The notes under the pieces were generated by a model. It saw only the letters and a program-made list of their open reading frames with translations, was not told the DNA's origin and did no database searches. From an uncultured Solirubrobacterales bacterium (lineage in GTDB: Bacteria; Actinomycetota; Thermoleophilia; Solirubrobacterales; 70-9), in the NCBI GenBank assembly GCA_903933815.1, contig CAIZLN010000088.1, positions 1-64,000 of the forward strand: a stretch of 64,000 nt of DNA, given 5' to 3'. How positions within the stretch are numbered: the first letter of the stretch is position 1; the number at the start of each line of letters is the position of its first letter. Of the stretch, positions 28,647 to 37,243 are shown one piece after another. The translations under genes were made by a program, and so were the position numbers.

Positions 28647-29267
28647 CTAAGGACTCTGCGTGAAGTGTATTAGGTGGCGGACTTCATCGATATGTCGGGT
28701 GATCCCGTGGGTCGCTGCGGTGCGATCGGACCACGCATCCAGATCTCTGGCAGAGCGGTCGCCAGCAGACATCAATGACTCGGACAGAGCCCAGTGCTCG
28801 GCATCGGCGCCGCATGCCAGAGCCAGTGTGCGTGCAACCCAGAAGGCCTCGGCATCGTCGCGTCGGCCGACTGAGCGCAGCTCGGCCGACACCACGATCA
28901 GGTCCGACAGAAGTCGTATGGACTCATCGTCCCCAAGCTCGGCCAGGGCGCTTATCCCGATCGCATAGAACAGGTCCCCGGCCAGCAGGGCAAGATCGGC
29001 ATCCGGGCTCTCAAGCACTCTCGACGTTTCGTTATGGCACAGGTAACCCTCCCGGACCGCCTCGACCACGAACGCATGGACGCTGCCCCGGGATGAGGTC
29101 CGTGGGCCGGCGGCGGCCATCAGCCCGAACGCGGGCTCGCCGACCAGCCCCTCCTTCACGACGATCAGTGGCGGTCCCTCCGCGCCTGCCCGGGCCACAA
29201 GCATCTTGAGGGCATCAGCGGGGCCCGTCGTAGCCTGGTCCCTCGGGAAAGGGTCGATGGGACTCAT
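28647..29267 (-). CDS. Hypothetical 206-aa protein; weak resemblance to prenyl-synthase helical core lacking DDxxD
   Basis: ORF with 4-nt overlap to hemL; segment LALLAGDLFYAIGISALAELGDDESIRLLSDLIVVSAEL. Confidence 0.75.
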   Translation of the reverse strand: MSPIDPFPRDQATTGPADALKMLVARAGAEGPPLIVVKEGLVGEPAFGLMAAAGPRTSSRGSVHAFVVEAVREGYLCHNETSRVLESPDADLALLAGDLFYAIGISALAELGDDESIRLLSDLIVVSAELRSVGRRDDAEAFWVARTLALACGADAEHWALSESLMSAGDRSARDLDAWSDRTAATHGITRHIDEVRHLIHFTQSP

Positions 29268-30577
29268 CGACTGTGGCCTTGGTCAACCCCGGTGATCGCC
29301 GCCAGAGTCCCGGCAACGGCCTCGAGGGTGAGGTCGATCGACCGCTCGTCATGGGCCAGCGAGACGAACCACGCTTCGAATCTCGAGGGCGGCAGATACA
29401 CGCCACGGTCGAGCATCCCTCGACAGAAGCGGGCGTGCGCCTCGGCATCCGTGTCGAGTGAGTCGGCAAAGTCACGGACCGGGTCCCGGCGAAAGAACAG
29501 CGTGGCCAGCCCCGGTACGGAAGCAACCTGGAGCTGATGCTCGCTCGCGATGGTTCTGAGACCGTTGACAAGGCGGTCAGTCAGATCACCCAGCCTCAGG
29601 TAAGCATCATCATCGAGCTGTCTCAGCGTCGCAAGGCCCGCGGCCACCGCTACCGGGTTTCCCGACAGGGTTCCGGCCTGGTAGACGTCGCCGGACGGAG
29701 CGAAGTGCTCGAGATACCGGCGCGGTCCCCCGATCGCTGCAGCAGGCAGGCCACCGCCAAGGATCTTGCCCATCACGGTCAGGTCCGGGTTGACACCGTA
29801 GAGATCCTGGGCTCCGCCGCGGGCGAGGCGAAAGCCGGTGATTACCTCGTCGAACAGGAGCAGTGTGCCGTGCCGGTCACAGAGCTCGCGCAGGAAGGCC
29901 AGGAATCCCTCCCGCGGCAGGACCACTCCCATGTTGGCCGGCACAGGTTCGACCAGCAACGCGGCCACCTTGTGACCGGCAACGGCGGCCTCAACCGCTT
30001 CACGATCGTTCCACGGCACCACAACCGTGCCGGCTGCGACCTGTTCAGGGACGCCCGGACTCCCCGGGATGCCAAGCGTCGCGACGCCTGAACCCGCCTC
30101 GACCAAAAGGCTGTCGCTATGACCGTGATAGGCACCCGAGAACTTGACCAGCGTCTCCCTGCCGGTGATCGCACGCGCCAGACGGACCGCACCCATCGCC
30201 GCTTCGGTGCCGGAGCTGGTCATGCGAATCATCTCTACCGACGGCATCCGGTCGACGACCTCCTCGGCCAGCTCAACCTCGGAGGCTGTGGCTGCCCCGA
30301 ACCCGAGCCCCCTTGAGGCGGCTCTGTTCACTGCGTCAAGGACCTGCGGGTCGGCGTGACCCAGGATCATCGGACCCCAGGAGCAGACCCAGTCGATGTA
30401 CTCGCTGCCGTCGCGGGCGGTCAGATGGCAACCCCGGGCACTTTCGATGAAAACCGGATTCCTGCCGATCTGGCCCATCGCCCGTACCGGTGAGTTGACC
30501 CCCCCGGGCATCACTCTGCGAGCCTGCTCGAAGAGCTGCTCGTCACCTGCTTCCGGGTCGAAAACCGTACGGCTCAC
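29264..30577 (-). CDS. hemL: Glutamate-1-semialdehyde 2,1-aminomutase
   Basis: GGVNSPVRAMGQIG, SSGTEAAMGAVRLARA, LLFDEVITGFRLARGGAQ; GTG start at 30577 proposed. Confidence 0.95.
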   Translation of the reverse strand: MSRTVFDPEAGDEQLFEQARRVMPGGVNSPVRAMGQIGRNPVFIESARGCHLTARDGSEYIDWVCSWGPMILGHADPQVLDAVNRAASRGLGFGAATASEVELAEEVVDRMPSVEMIRMTSSGTEAAMGAVRLARAITGRETLVKFSGAYHGHSDSLLVEAGSGVATLGIPGSPGVPEQVAAGTVVVPWNDREAVEAAVAGHKVAALLVEPVPANMGVVLPREGFLAFLRELCDRHGTLLLFDEVITGFRLARGGAQDLYGVNPDLTVMGKILGGGLPAAAIGGPRRYLEHFAPSGDVYQAGTLSGNPVAVAAGLATLRQLDDDAYLRLGDLTDRLVNGLRTIASEHQLQVASVPGLATLFFRRDPVRDFADSLDTDAEAHARFCRGMLDRGVYLPPSRFEAWFVSLAHDERSIDLTLEAVAGTLAAITGVDQGHSR

Positions 30578-30581
30578 TTTC

Positions 30582-31562
30582 TCAGGTGCCGCTGGAGAGC
30601 CAGCCCGCTGCCTCCCGGGCGTAGTAGGTAACGATGAAGTCAGCGCCCGCCCGGCGCATGGAGACAAGCGACTCGAGCACGGCCGCCCGTTCGTCGATCC
30701 ACCCGTTCGCAGCTGCGGCCTTGAGCATCGAATACTCACCTGAGACCTGGTAGGCGGCTACTGGAGCACCAGTTTCCTTCTTGATCCGCTCGACCACATC
30801 CAGGTAGTAGCCAGCCGGCTTGACCATGACGGCATCAGCTCCTTCCTCCAGGTCAAGCAATGCCTCGCGCACAGCCTCGTCGGAATTGGCCGGGTCAAGC
30901 TGGTAGCCCGAGCGATCACCCGACGAGGGGGCGGAATCTGCAGCCTCGCGAAACGGTCCGTAGAAAGCAGATTGGTACTTCGCCGCATAGGAGAGGATCG
31001 CCACTCCGGGATGACCTTCTTCGTCGAGCTGATAACGGATCGAGCCGACCCTGCCGTCCATCATGTCGCTCGGGGCAACGATGTCAGCACCGGCCTCGGC
31101 GTGGGAGATTGCGACCTTGGAGAGCAGCTCGACAGTGACGTCGTTGTCAACTTCACCGTCGCGCAGGAATCCGCAATGGCCGTGAGAGGTGTAACCGCAA
31201 AGACAGACATCGGTGACCACGACCATCTCCGGGTGGGTTTCCTTGATGGCGCGAACGGCCATCTGGACGACGCCTTCGTCATCGAAGGCACCGGAACCCG
31301 CTTCATCCTTCTCCGAAGTCGAGCCGAAGAGCAGGACCGCTGGCACGCCTGCCGCTTTCACCTGGCCGGCCTCTTCAACGAGCTCGGCGATAGAGAGCCG
31401 GCTGATTCCCGGCAGCGAGCTGATCGGCTCCCGCAGTTCAGCTCCCGTCCTCACGAACATCGGCTGAATCAGGTCGCCCGCTGTCAGCGAGGTCTCACGG
31501 ACGAGTCCGCGCAAGGCCGGGGTCCGGCGCAAGCGCCTCAAGCGGGTCGAAGGGAAGCTCAT
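30582..31562 (-). CDS. hemB: Porphobilinogen synthase (delta-aminolevulinic acid dehydratase)
   Basis: MSFPSTRLRRLRRTPALRGLVRET; VVTDVCLCGYTSHGHCG; ADAVMVKPAGYYLDV. Confidence 0.95.
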   Translation of the reverse strand: MSFPSTRLRRLRRTPALRGLVRETSLTAGDLIQPMFVRTGAELREPISSLPGISRLSIAELVEEAGQVKAAGVPAVLLFGSTSEKDEAGSGAFDDEGVVQMAVRAIKETHPEMVVVTDVCLCGYTSHGHCGFLRDGEVDNDVTVELLSKVAISHAEAGADIVAPSDMMDGRVGSIRYQLDEEGHPGVAILSYAAKYQSAFYGPFREAADSAPSSGDRSGYQLDPANSDEAVREALLDLEEGADAVMVKPAGYYLDVVERIKKETGAPVAAYQVSGEYSMLKAAAANGWIDERAAVLESLVSMRRAGADFIVTYYAREAAGWLSSGT

Positions 31563-31599
31563 GGTTCGCAGTCTATGGATGCCCGGTAGGGTCGCCACA

Positions 31600-32373
31600 G
31601 TGAAGCTCTTGTTCATCGGCGACGTGGTAGGCAGCCCAGGGCGGCGCGGCCTGGCGGCTGCTATGCCCGGCCTGAAGGAACGGTTCGAACCCGGCCTCAT
31701 CGTTGTCAACGGTGAGAACTCTGCCGGGGGGGCAGGTGTCACCGCCAAGACCGCAGAAGAGATATTCGCGCTCGGTGCCGATGCGATAACCCTCGGCAAC
31801 CACAGCTTCAGACATCGTGATGCCTACGAGTACCTGGACGAAACCGAGCGGATCATCCGTCCCGCCAACTATCGGCGCGGCAACCCTGGCCACGGGTCCG
31901 TTGTTGTGGCCGGTGACATGAGGGTGGCCGTTGTCAACCTGAGCGGCACGGTCGGTTTGAGGGCGGCACGGTCGCCATTCGACGAATCCGACCTTCTGAT
32001 CGACCGGCTCGAGCAGGAGAGCGACGCGATTGTCGTCGACTTCCACGCTGAGGTAACCAGCGAAAAGGTCGCTCTCGGCTGGTATCTGGACGGCCGTGTG
32101 GCCGCGGTTCTCGGCACTCACACCCACGTGCCAACGGCCGACGGACGGGTACTGCCCGGCGGGACGGCATTCATCAGTGATGTCGGAATGACCGGTTCCC
32201 GAGCCAGCGTGCTTGGCGTCAGAACCGAACAGGCGATCGAGCGCATGCGGACCGACATGCCGGTTCGCTTCGAGACCGCAACCGAGGATGTCTGGGTGAT
32301 GGGCGCGGTCGTCGACATCAACCGGTCCGGGCTGGCTGATTCGATCGAGCCGTTCATGATCCCGTCCCCCTGA
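31600..32373 (+). CDS. YmdB-like metallophosphoesterase
   Basis: VKLLFIGDVVGSPGRRGL; VNGENSAGGAG; GNHSFRHRD; GTHTHVPTADGRVLPGGTAFISDVGMTG. Confidence 0.92.
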   Translation: MKLLFIGDVVGSPGRRGLAAAMPGLKERFEPGLIVVNGENSAGGAGVTAKTAEEIFALGADAITLGNHSFRHRDAYEYLDETERIIRPANYRRGNPGHGSVVVAGDMRVAVVNLSGTVGLRAARSPFDESDLLIDRLEQESDAIVVDFHAEVTSEKVALGWYLDGRVAAVLGTHTHVPTADGRVLPGGTAFISDVGMTGSRASVLGVRTEQAIERMRTDMPVRFETATEDVWVMGAVVDINRSGLADSIEPFMIPSP

Positions 32374-32408
32374 AGGGACCCTCGCCTGCGGCGGCTGGAC
32401 GCAGGCGT

Positions 32409-33959
32409 TCAGGAAGCTGCGAAATGCTGGCGAATGATCGGGGCAACATCCTGAAGGGCCCATTGCCGACGTTCGTCAGCGGAGTCCGGGCCACAGCCGA
32501 CGAACAGCAGCGGACCTTCCGAGTCCTCTCTGCGGAGCGAGCCATGGCTGCCACCACCGATGTGCGCAGCGCCCCCCCAGTCGAGACATTCATAGCCAAG
32601 GGCCGCCGAGACCATCAGATCACCGGAATGCGGCGCGAGCATCGCCGAGTGGAGCCGGCCCAGGGCATCCGGGTAAACCGGAGTCTCGATCCGGTCCCCA
32701 GCAACCGAGGCCTCGAGCGCCTCGAGGTCCCCCCGGATGATCCATGCCCGCCCTCGCCGGTCCACGACCGTGTCTCCTCCGGTCAGGGTGTCCAGGTCAC
32801 TCCCGGGGCCGGCGGGTGTGAAACGGATCTGCGTGCCTCCACGCTCGACCACGACAACCAGATTCTCCACCCCGCCATGTCCGGGACCCTTGCGGACGAG
32901 TGGTGTGCCGTCCGGGCGCTCCAGCCAGGAGAGCAGCTCCACTCCCTCAATCGAGGCGGCCTGTTCCCGCACGCGGCGGTGGCGAATCGGGTTCTCCTGC
33001 TCCTCGAGGATGTAAATATGAGCGGCCCTCGAAGTCGGGCTGACTGCGACCTCCGCCACACCCGGACGGTCCTCGGAGGCCCGCAGGACGTCGAACTTGC
33101 GACCCATGCCCTCGATGATCTCGAGTGGCTTCTCGACGTCCGTGTGAGCGTGATCGGCCAGCAGAATCAGGGCGTGATCAGCCAGAAACCCGTCCATACC
33201 ACCAGCGGCCCGGATCACATCGGCCATGCAGAGGTCCGCCCGTTCGATCGAGGTGACCGAAGCCGTCGGCCCGTGACGATGGGAGTAGTTGTCGTTGTCG
33301 GGAAAGGAGAGGAGCATGAAGTCGAAACGGTTTCGGGCGACCAGTTCAGCCGCACAACAGGCCGAGTACTGGTCGCGCCGACCCGGCACCGAACTTGGCT
33401 TGCAGGGAACCGGCATCGATGCGTAGATGTCCCCGTAGAAGAGTTCCTTCGGCCCCCAGGTTCCGTAATCGATCCCTGTGATCCCGGATTCGACCACCTT
33501 GCCGGTCAGTCCCTGGAGCGAGACCTGATGGCGATGTCGACCGCGATAGATCAGGAACGGTGTCGATGCGGTGCGGAGACCCCTGTCGTCCAGGGTCTCG
33601 AAAACCGTCTCTATGCCTGGGTTCAGATGGGCCAGGTTCATGTTGTAAATCAGATCGTGAAGCGATCTGAAAATCCCGAAAGCGCGTGAGGCCTCGAGTG
33701 AGGATCCGTACTCGACATAGCGTCGTTCGACCCGGTGGTACCAGTTCATACCGCTGATCCAGTGCCGGTCACCCGCCACCCCGGTAACCATCTCTGCTGA
33801 GGCGACCGGGGTTACCGAAGGGAAGGAAGAGACGCAGTCTTCAATCAGCACGCCCCTCTTGACCAGCCGGCCGAAGGTCGGTGCCCGACCCTCGGAGATC
33901 GCACGCCTGAGCATGTCGGTCCGGAGCGAATCGACATAAGCAAGAACCAGCTTCTTCAT
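32409..33959 (-). CDS. Alkaline phosphatase-superfamily phosphodiesterase/pyrophosphatase-like protein
   Basis: YVDSLRTDMLRRA, VSSFPSVTPVASAEMVTG, FPDNDNYSHRHGP, LLADHAHTD. Confidence 0.85.
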   Translation of the reverse strand: MKKLVLAYVDSLRTDMLRRAISEGRAPTFGRLVKRGVLIEDCVSSFPSVTPVASAEMVTGVAGDRHWISGMNWYHRVERRYVEYGSSLEASRAFGIFRSLHDLIYNMNLAHLNPGIETVFETLDDRGLRTASTPFLIYRGRHRHQVSLQGLTGKVVESGITGIDYGTWGPKELFYGDIYASMPVPCKPSSVPGRRDQYSACCAAELVARNRFDFMLLSFPDNDNYSHRHGPTASVTSIERADLCMADVIRAAGGMDGFLADHALILLADHAHTDVEKPLEIIEGMGRKFDVLRASEDRPGVAEVAVSPTSRAAHIYILEEQENPIRHRRVREQAASIEGVELLSWLERPDGTPLVRKGPGHGGVENLVVVVERGGTQIRFTPAGPGSDLDTLTGGDTVVDRRGRAWIIRGDLEALEASVAGDRIETPVYPDALGRLHSAMLAPHSGDLMVSAALGYECLDWGGAAHIGGGSHGSLRREDSEGPLLFVGCGPDSADERRQWALQDVAPIIRQHFAAS

Positions 33960-34421
33960 CTAGCGCAGGATGCGGAGACCAGCGTGTTTGCGATCCGACC
34001 GTTGGTTCCGGGAAACCGCAAGCCACAACAGAACCCCGGCCGGAAGAATCGCGAACGGTGGCAGAAGTATCGTGATCAGGGCGATCCCGATGGCCATCAA
34101 AATCACTATGAAGGTCAGGGCTGCAGTGCCGCCGCGACGTCGCGCGCCGGCGATCACCCCGCTCATCACCGCACAGGCAAGACCCGCAAACAGGGCGCCC
34201 GAGACAAGAGACGGCAGAACCGAGCCGTCAGAGACGATCGCCGCGAGATAGCCGAAGGCCAGACCGATAACGGACGCGAGTACGGTCATGCGCCCGCGGG
34301 CCGAACCTTCAACGCCGGTCGTTCCTGCGACCATGCCGATTGAAATGCCTATTCCGGCCGCGAGGCAGATTGTTTCGATAGTGCCGATAACGGCAGAATA
34401 GAACGATGGCCGCACCTCCAC
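33960..34421 (-). CDS. Small multi-TM membrane protein, unknown function
   Basis: Hydrophobic ORF immediately upstream of the phosphodiesterase; GTG start at 34421 or 34415. Confidence 0.6.
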   Translation of the reverse strand: MEVRPSFYSAVIGTIETICLAAGIGISIGMVAGTTGVEGSARGRMTVLASVIGLAFGYLAAIVSDGSVLPSLVSGALFAGLACAVMSGVIAGARRRGGTAALTFIVILMAIGIALITILLPPFAILPAGVLLWLAVSRNQRSDRKHAGLRILR

Positions 34422-35734
34422 CTCCCCGCCGCCCACAGACCCGGTCAAAAGACCTGGAGCGCTACGCCTCTCTCTTCGCCAAACGGACAAGGGTGATGAG
34501 GTCCTCGGCGATGCGGGACATGATGGCGATCACCGCGCGCCCGGACGTGATCTCACTCGCCGGCGGTCTGCCCGATACCTCAACCTTCCCGCCGGAAGCC
34601 TTTGCCGCCGAGATGGACCGGATCACACGGGAATCGGTCGCGGAGGTCCTTCAGTACGGCCCGACTGAGGGCCTCGACCTGGTCCGCGAGCAGATCGTCA
34701 ACGTCATGGCCGCGGAGGACATGCGAATCGAGGCGATGGACGTGACCGTGACCACCGGCGGGCAGCAGGCGATCGACCTGATCACCAAAGTTCTGATCGA
34801 CCCCGGCGACATCCTGATCTGTGATGCCCCGACCTACCCGGGTGCGATCCCGACGTTCTGTTCATACGAGGCAGATGTGATTCAGATCGAATGCGACTCG
34901 GACGGCATGAAGATAGACCTGCTGGAAGAAACTCTCGCCGAGCTCGCCTCACGTGGGCGCAAGCCCAAGTTCATCTACTCGGTGCCGACCTTCCAGAACC
35001 CCGGCGGCGTCACGCTTTCTCTTGAACGCCGGCAGCGGCTGGTCGAGATAGCCCGTGAACTCGAGATCCTGGTGATCGAGGACAACCCCTACGGCCTGTT
35101 GCGTTACGAAGGTGAACCGCTTCCCACCCTCTACAGCCTTGACGGTGGCGGCTACGTGATCTACCTGGGGACATTCTCGAAAATCCTTTCGGCCGGGCTG
35201 CGTATTGGCTGGATCGTCTCCCCTACTCCGGTCCGGGAGAAAGTCGTGCTCGGCAAACAGGCAGCCGACCTCTGCACCTCCACCCTGACGCAGAACTTCG
35301 CGGGTGAGTACTTCCGCAAGGGCCGCTGGCAGGAGTACGTGGATGACCTGATCGACATCTACCGCGGCCGCAGGGACGCCATGACCGGCGCGATGGCCGA
35401 ATACTTTCCACACGGGGCTGTCTGGAACCGGCCCGAGGGTGGGCTCTTCGTCTGGGCAACCCTCCCGGAGGCGATCAACACCGAGGACCTCCTCGCCAGG
35501 GCCCTGACCAAAGGGGTGGCTTTCGTTCCGGGTACGAGCGCATACGTCGACGGCCGGGGCATCCACTCGATGCGCCTCAACTTCAGTGGCGTGACCGAGG
35601 ACCAGATCATCGAGGGTGTCCGCCGGATCGGGGAGGCCGCTGGAGAACAGATGGCGCTCTACGAAACGATGACCGGAGAAATGGAGCTTCCACGCGCCAA
35701 CCGGCCTCCTGAGGCCGGTGAGGGAGAGGCATGA
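34406..35734 (+). CDS. PLP-dependent aminotransferase (LysN/MocR-type)
   Basis: VPTFQNPGGVTLSLERR, EDNPYGLLRYEG, YLGTFSKILSAGLRIGWI. Confidence 0.92.
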   Translation: MAAPPPPRRPQTRSKDLERYASLFAKRTRVMRSSAMRDMMAITARPDVISLAGGLPDTSTFPPEAFAAEMDRITRESVAEVLQYGPTEGLDLVREQIVNVMAAEDMRIEAMDVTVTTGGQQAIDLITKVLIDPGDILICDAPTYPGAIPTFCSYEADVIQIECDSDGMKIDLLEETLAELASRGRKPKFIYSVPTFQNPGGVTLSLERRQRLVEIARELEILVIEDNPYGLLRYEGEPLPTLYSLDGGGYVIYLGTFSKILSAGLRIGWIVSPTPVREKVVLGKQAADLCTSTLTQNFAGEYFRKGRWQEYVDDLIDIYRGRRDAMTGAMAEYFPHGAVWNRPEGGLFVWATLPEAINTEDLLARALTKGVAFVPGTSAYVDGRGIHSMRLNFSGVTEDQIIEGVRRIGEAAGEQMALYETMTGEMELPRANRPPEAGEGEA

Positions 35735-36648
35735 GAGTCGCGCTGCTCCAGGGAGGGCGCTCGCTGGAGCGCGGAGTCTCGCTCAGGTCAGGTGCGCGGG
35801 TGACCGAGGCACTGCTTGACCTCGGCCACGAAGTCGAGACGATGGACCTCGGCCCGGAACTGGTTTCGCGACTGAACGGGTTCGTGCCCGATGTCGCCTT
35901 CATCGCACTCCACGGAACGGAGGGAGAAGACGGCACGATCCAGGCTCTGCTCGAACTTCTGGGGATCCCCCACACCGGACCCCGGGTGGCCGCCTGCCAG
36001 CGCTGCATGGACAAGAGCCTCTCCAAGTACATCTTTCGCGAGAACGGGATCGCGACCCCTGACTGGGTGACCTACAGTGAGGCCTCGATCAGGGATTTCG
36101 GCGCAGCCTCAACCTTCCCGAAGGCAATCGAAACCGTCGGCCTGCCACTGGTTGCCAAGCCGGCCTCCCAGGGGTCTTCGCTGGGGGTCAAGGTTGTGAC
36201 ATCGCCAGAAGAGATCCCGGCCGCGCTGATGACCGCCTTCAGCTACGACAACCGGGCGCTGCTTGAGACCTGGGTCAGCGGGCGTGAGCTGGCAGTTTCG
36301 GTACTGGGGGACGAAGTTCTTCCGGTGGTCGAGGCCATCCCTACCGGCAGCAACTCCTACGACTTCGAGGCGCGGTACGAAATCGGGGGAGCACAGTTCG
36401 TCTGTCCGGCGGAACTGCCCGAGGCCGACGCGAGTGAAGTTACCCGGATCGCCCTGGCTGCCTACGAAGTGCTGGGTTGCTCGGGGTTCTCGCGAGTCGA
36501 CCTGATCCTGGGCGAAGACGGGCCTCAGGTGCTGGAGATCAACGCGATTCCGGGCCTGACAGAGACATCTCTGCTCCCCCAGGCGGTGGAGGCCGCCGGG
36601 GTCAGCTTCGTCGAGATGGTCGGGAAAATCCTCGACCTGGCGCGCTGA
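35731..36648 (+). CDS. ddl: D-alanine--D-alanine ligase
   Basis: GGRSLERGVSLRSG, ALHGTEGEDG, KPASQGSSLGV, RVDLILGEDGPQVLEINAIPGLTETSLLP; ATGA overlap with upstream gene. Confidence 0.94.
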   Translation: MRVALLQGGRSLERGVSLRSGARVTEALLDLGHEVETMDLGPELVSRLNGFVPDVAFIALHGTEGEDGTIQALLELLGIPHTGPRVAACQRCMDKSLSKYIFRENGIATPDWVTYSEASIRDFGAASTFPKAIETVGLPLVAKPASQGSSLGVKVVTSPEEIPAALMTAFSYDNRALLETWVSGRELAVSVLGDEVLPVVEAIPTGSNSYDFEARYEIGGAQFVCPAELPEADASEVTRIALAAYEVLGCSGFSRVDLILGEDGPQVLEINAIPGLTETSLLPQAVEAAGVSFVEMVGKILDLAR

Positions 36649-36663
36649 GCGCGGCCGCAAACC

Positions 36664-37152
36664 TCAGGAGCCCTGCAGGAAATCCTCGGGTGAGATGTCA
36701 TCCAGGAAGTCCTTGAACTTCTCAACCACCTGCTCGTTATCTTCCTCACCCTGGTCGAACTCGATTGAGGATTCATCAATGACCTCCTCGGCTACGAAGA
36801 TCGGTACCCCCAGTCGGACTGCGATGGCCAGCGCGTCGGAAGGGCGGGAGTCGAGCTCTACCTCGGTGCCAGTGACCGAGAGGGTGATGCTGGCGAAAAA
36901 AGTGTTGTCACGGAGTTCAGTAATGGCAATCCGCTCACACTTGGTCTCGACCTGGTCAAGCATGTCGACTATCAGGTCATGGGTCATCGGACGCGGCGTG
37001 TCGGTGCCCTGAAGCTTCATCAGGATTGCTGCCGCCTCAGGATGCCCGATCCAGATCGGGAGGAAGCGGTTGTCGTCGATCGTCTTCAGCAGCACGATCG
37101 GCTGCTTGCCGACCATGTCAAAAGAAACCCCGTAGATCTGCATCTCTCGCAT
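36664..37152 (-). CDS. Bifunctional nuclease (BFN/DUF151) family protein
   Basis: LPIWIGHPEAAAILMKLQG, RPMTHDL, LDSRPSDALAIAVRLGVPIFVAEEV. Confidence 0.93.
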   Translation of the reverse strand: MREMQIYGVSFDMVGKQPIVLLKTIDDNRFLPIWIGHPEAAAILMKLQGTDTPRPMTHDLIVDMLDQVETKCERIAITELRDNTFFASITLSVTGTEVELDSRPSDALAIAVRLGVPIFVAEEVIDESSIEFDQGEEDNEQVVEKFKDFLDDISPEDFLQGS

Positions 37153-37243
37153 GGGAACCGATTATAGGTACGGCGCAAGCCAGTCAGCGGACACGCCTGT
37201 ATGCTCGCCCGGTTCGTACAGGCCATCCATCGGGGAGCATCCG

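Noticed and set aside
31561-31599. ATG at 31561 as start of the YmdB-like gene, sharing CATG with hemB
   Set aside because: The conserved family N-terminus VKLLFIGDVVG begins at GTG 31600; CATG gives an ATG on both strands by chance
37151-37243. Start of the second MMPL at ATG 37151, sharing CATG with the BFN gene
   Set aside because: The upstream extension is not hydrophobic or MMPL-like; TTG at 37244 gives a normal MMPL N-terminus
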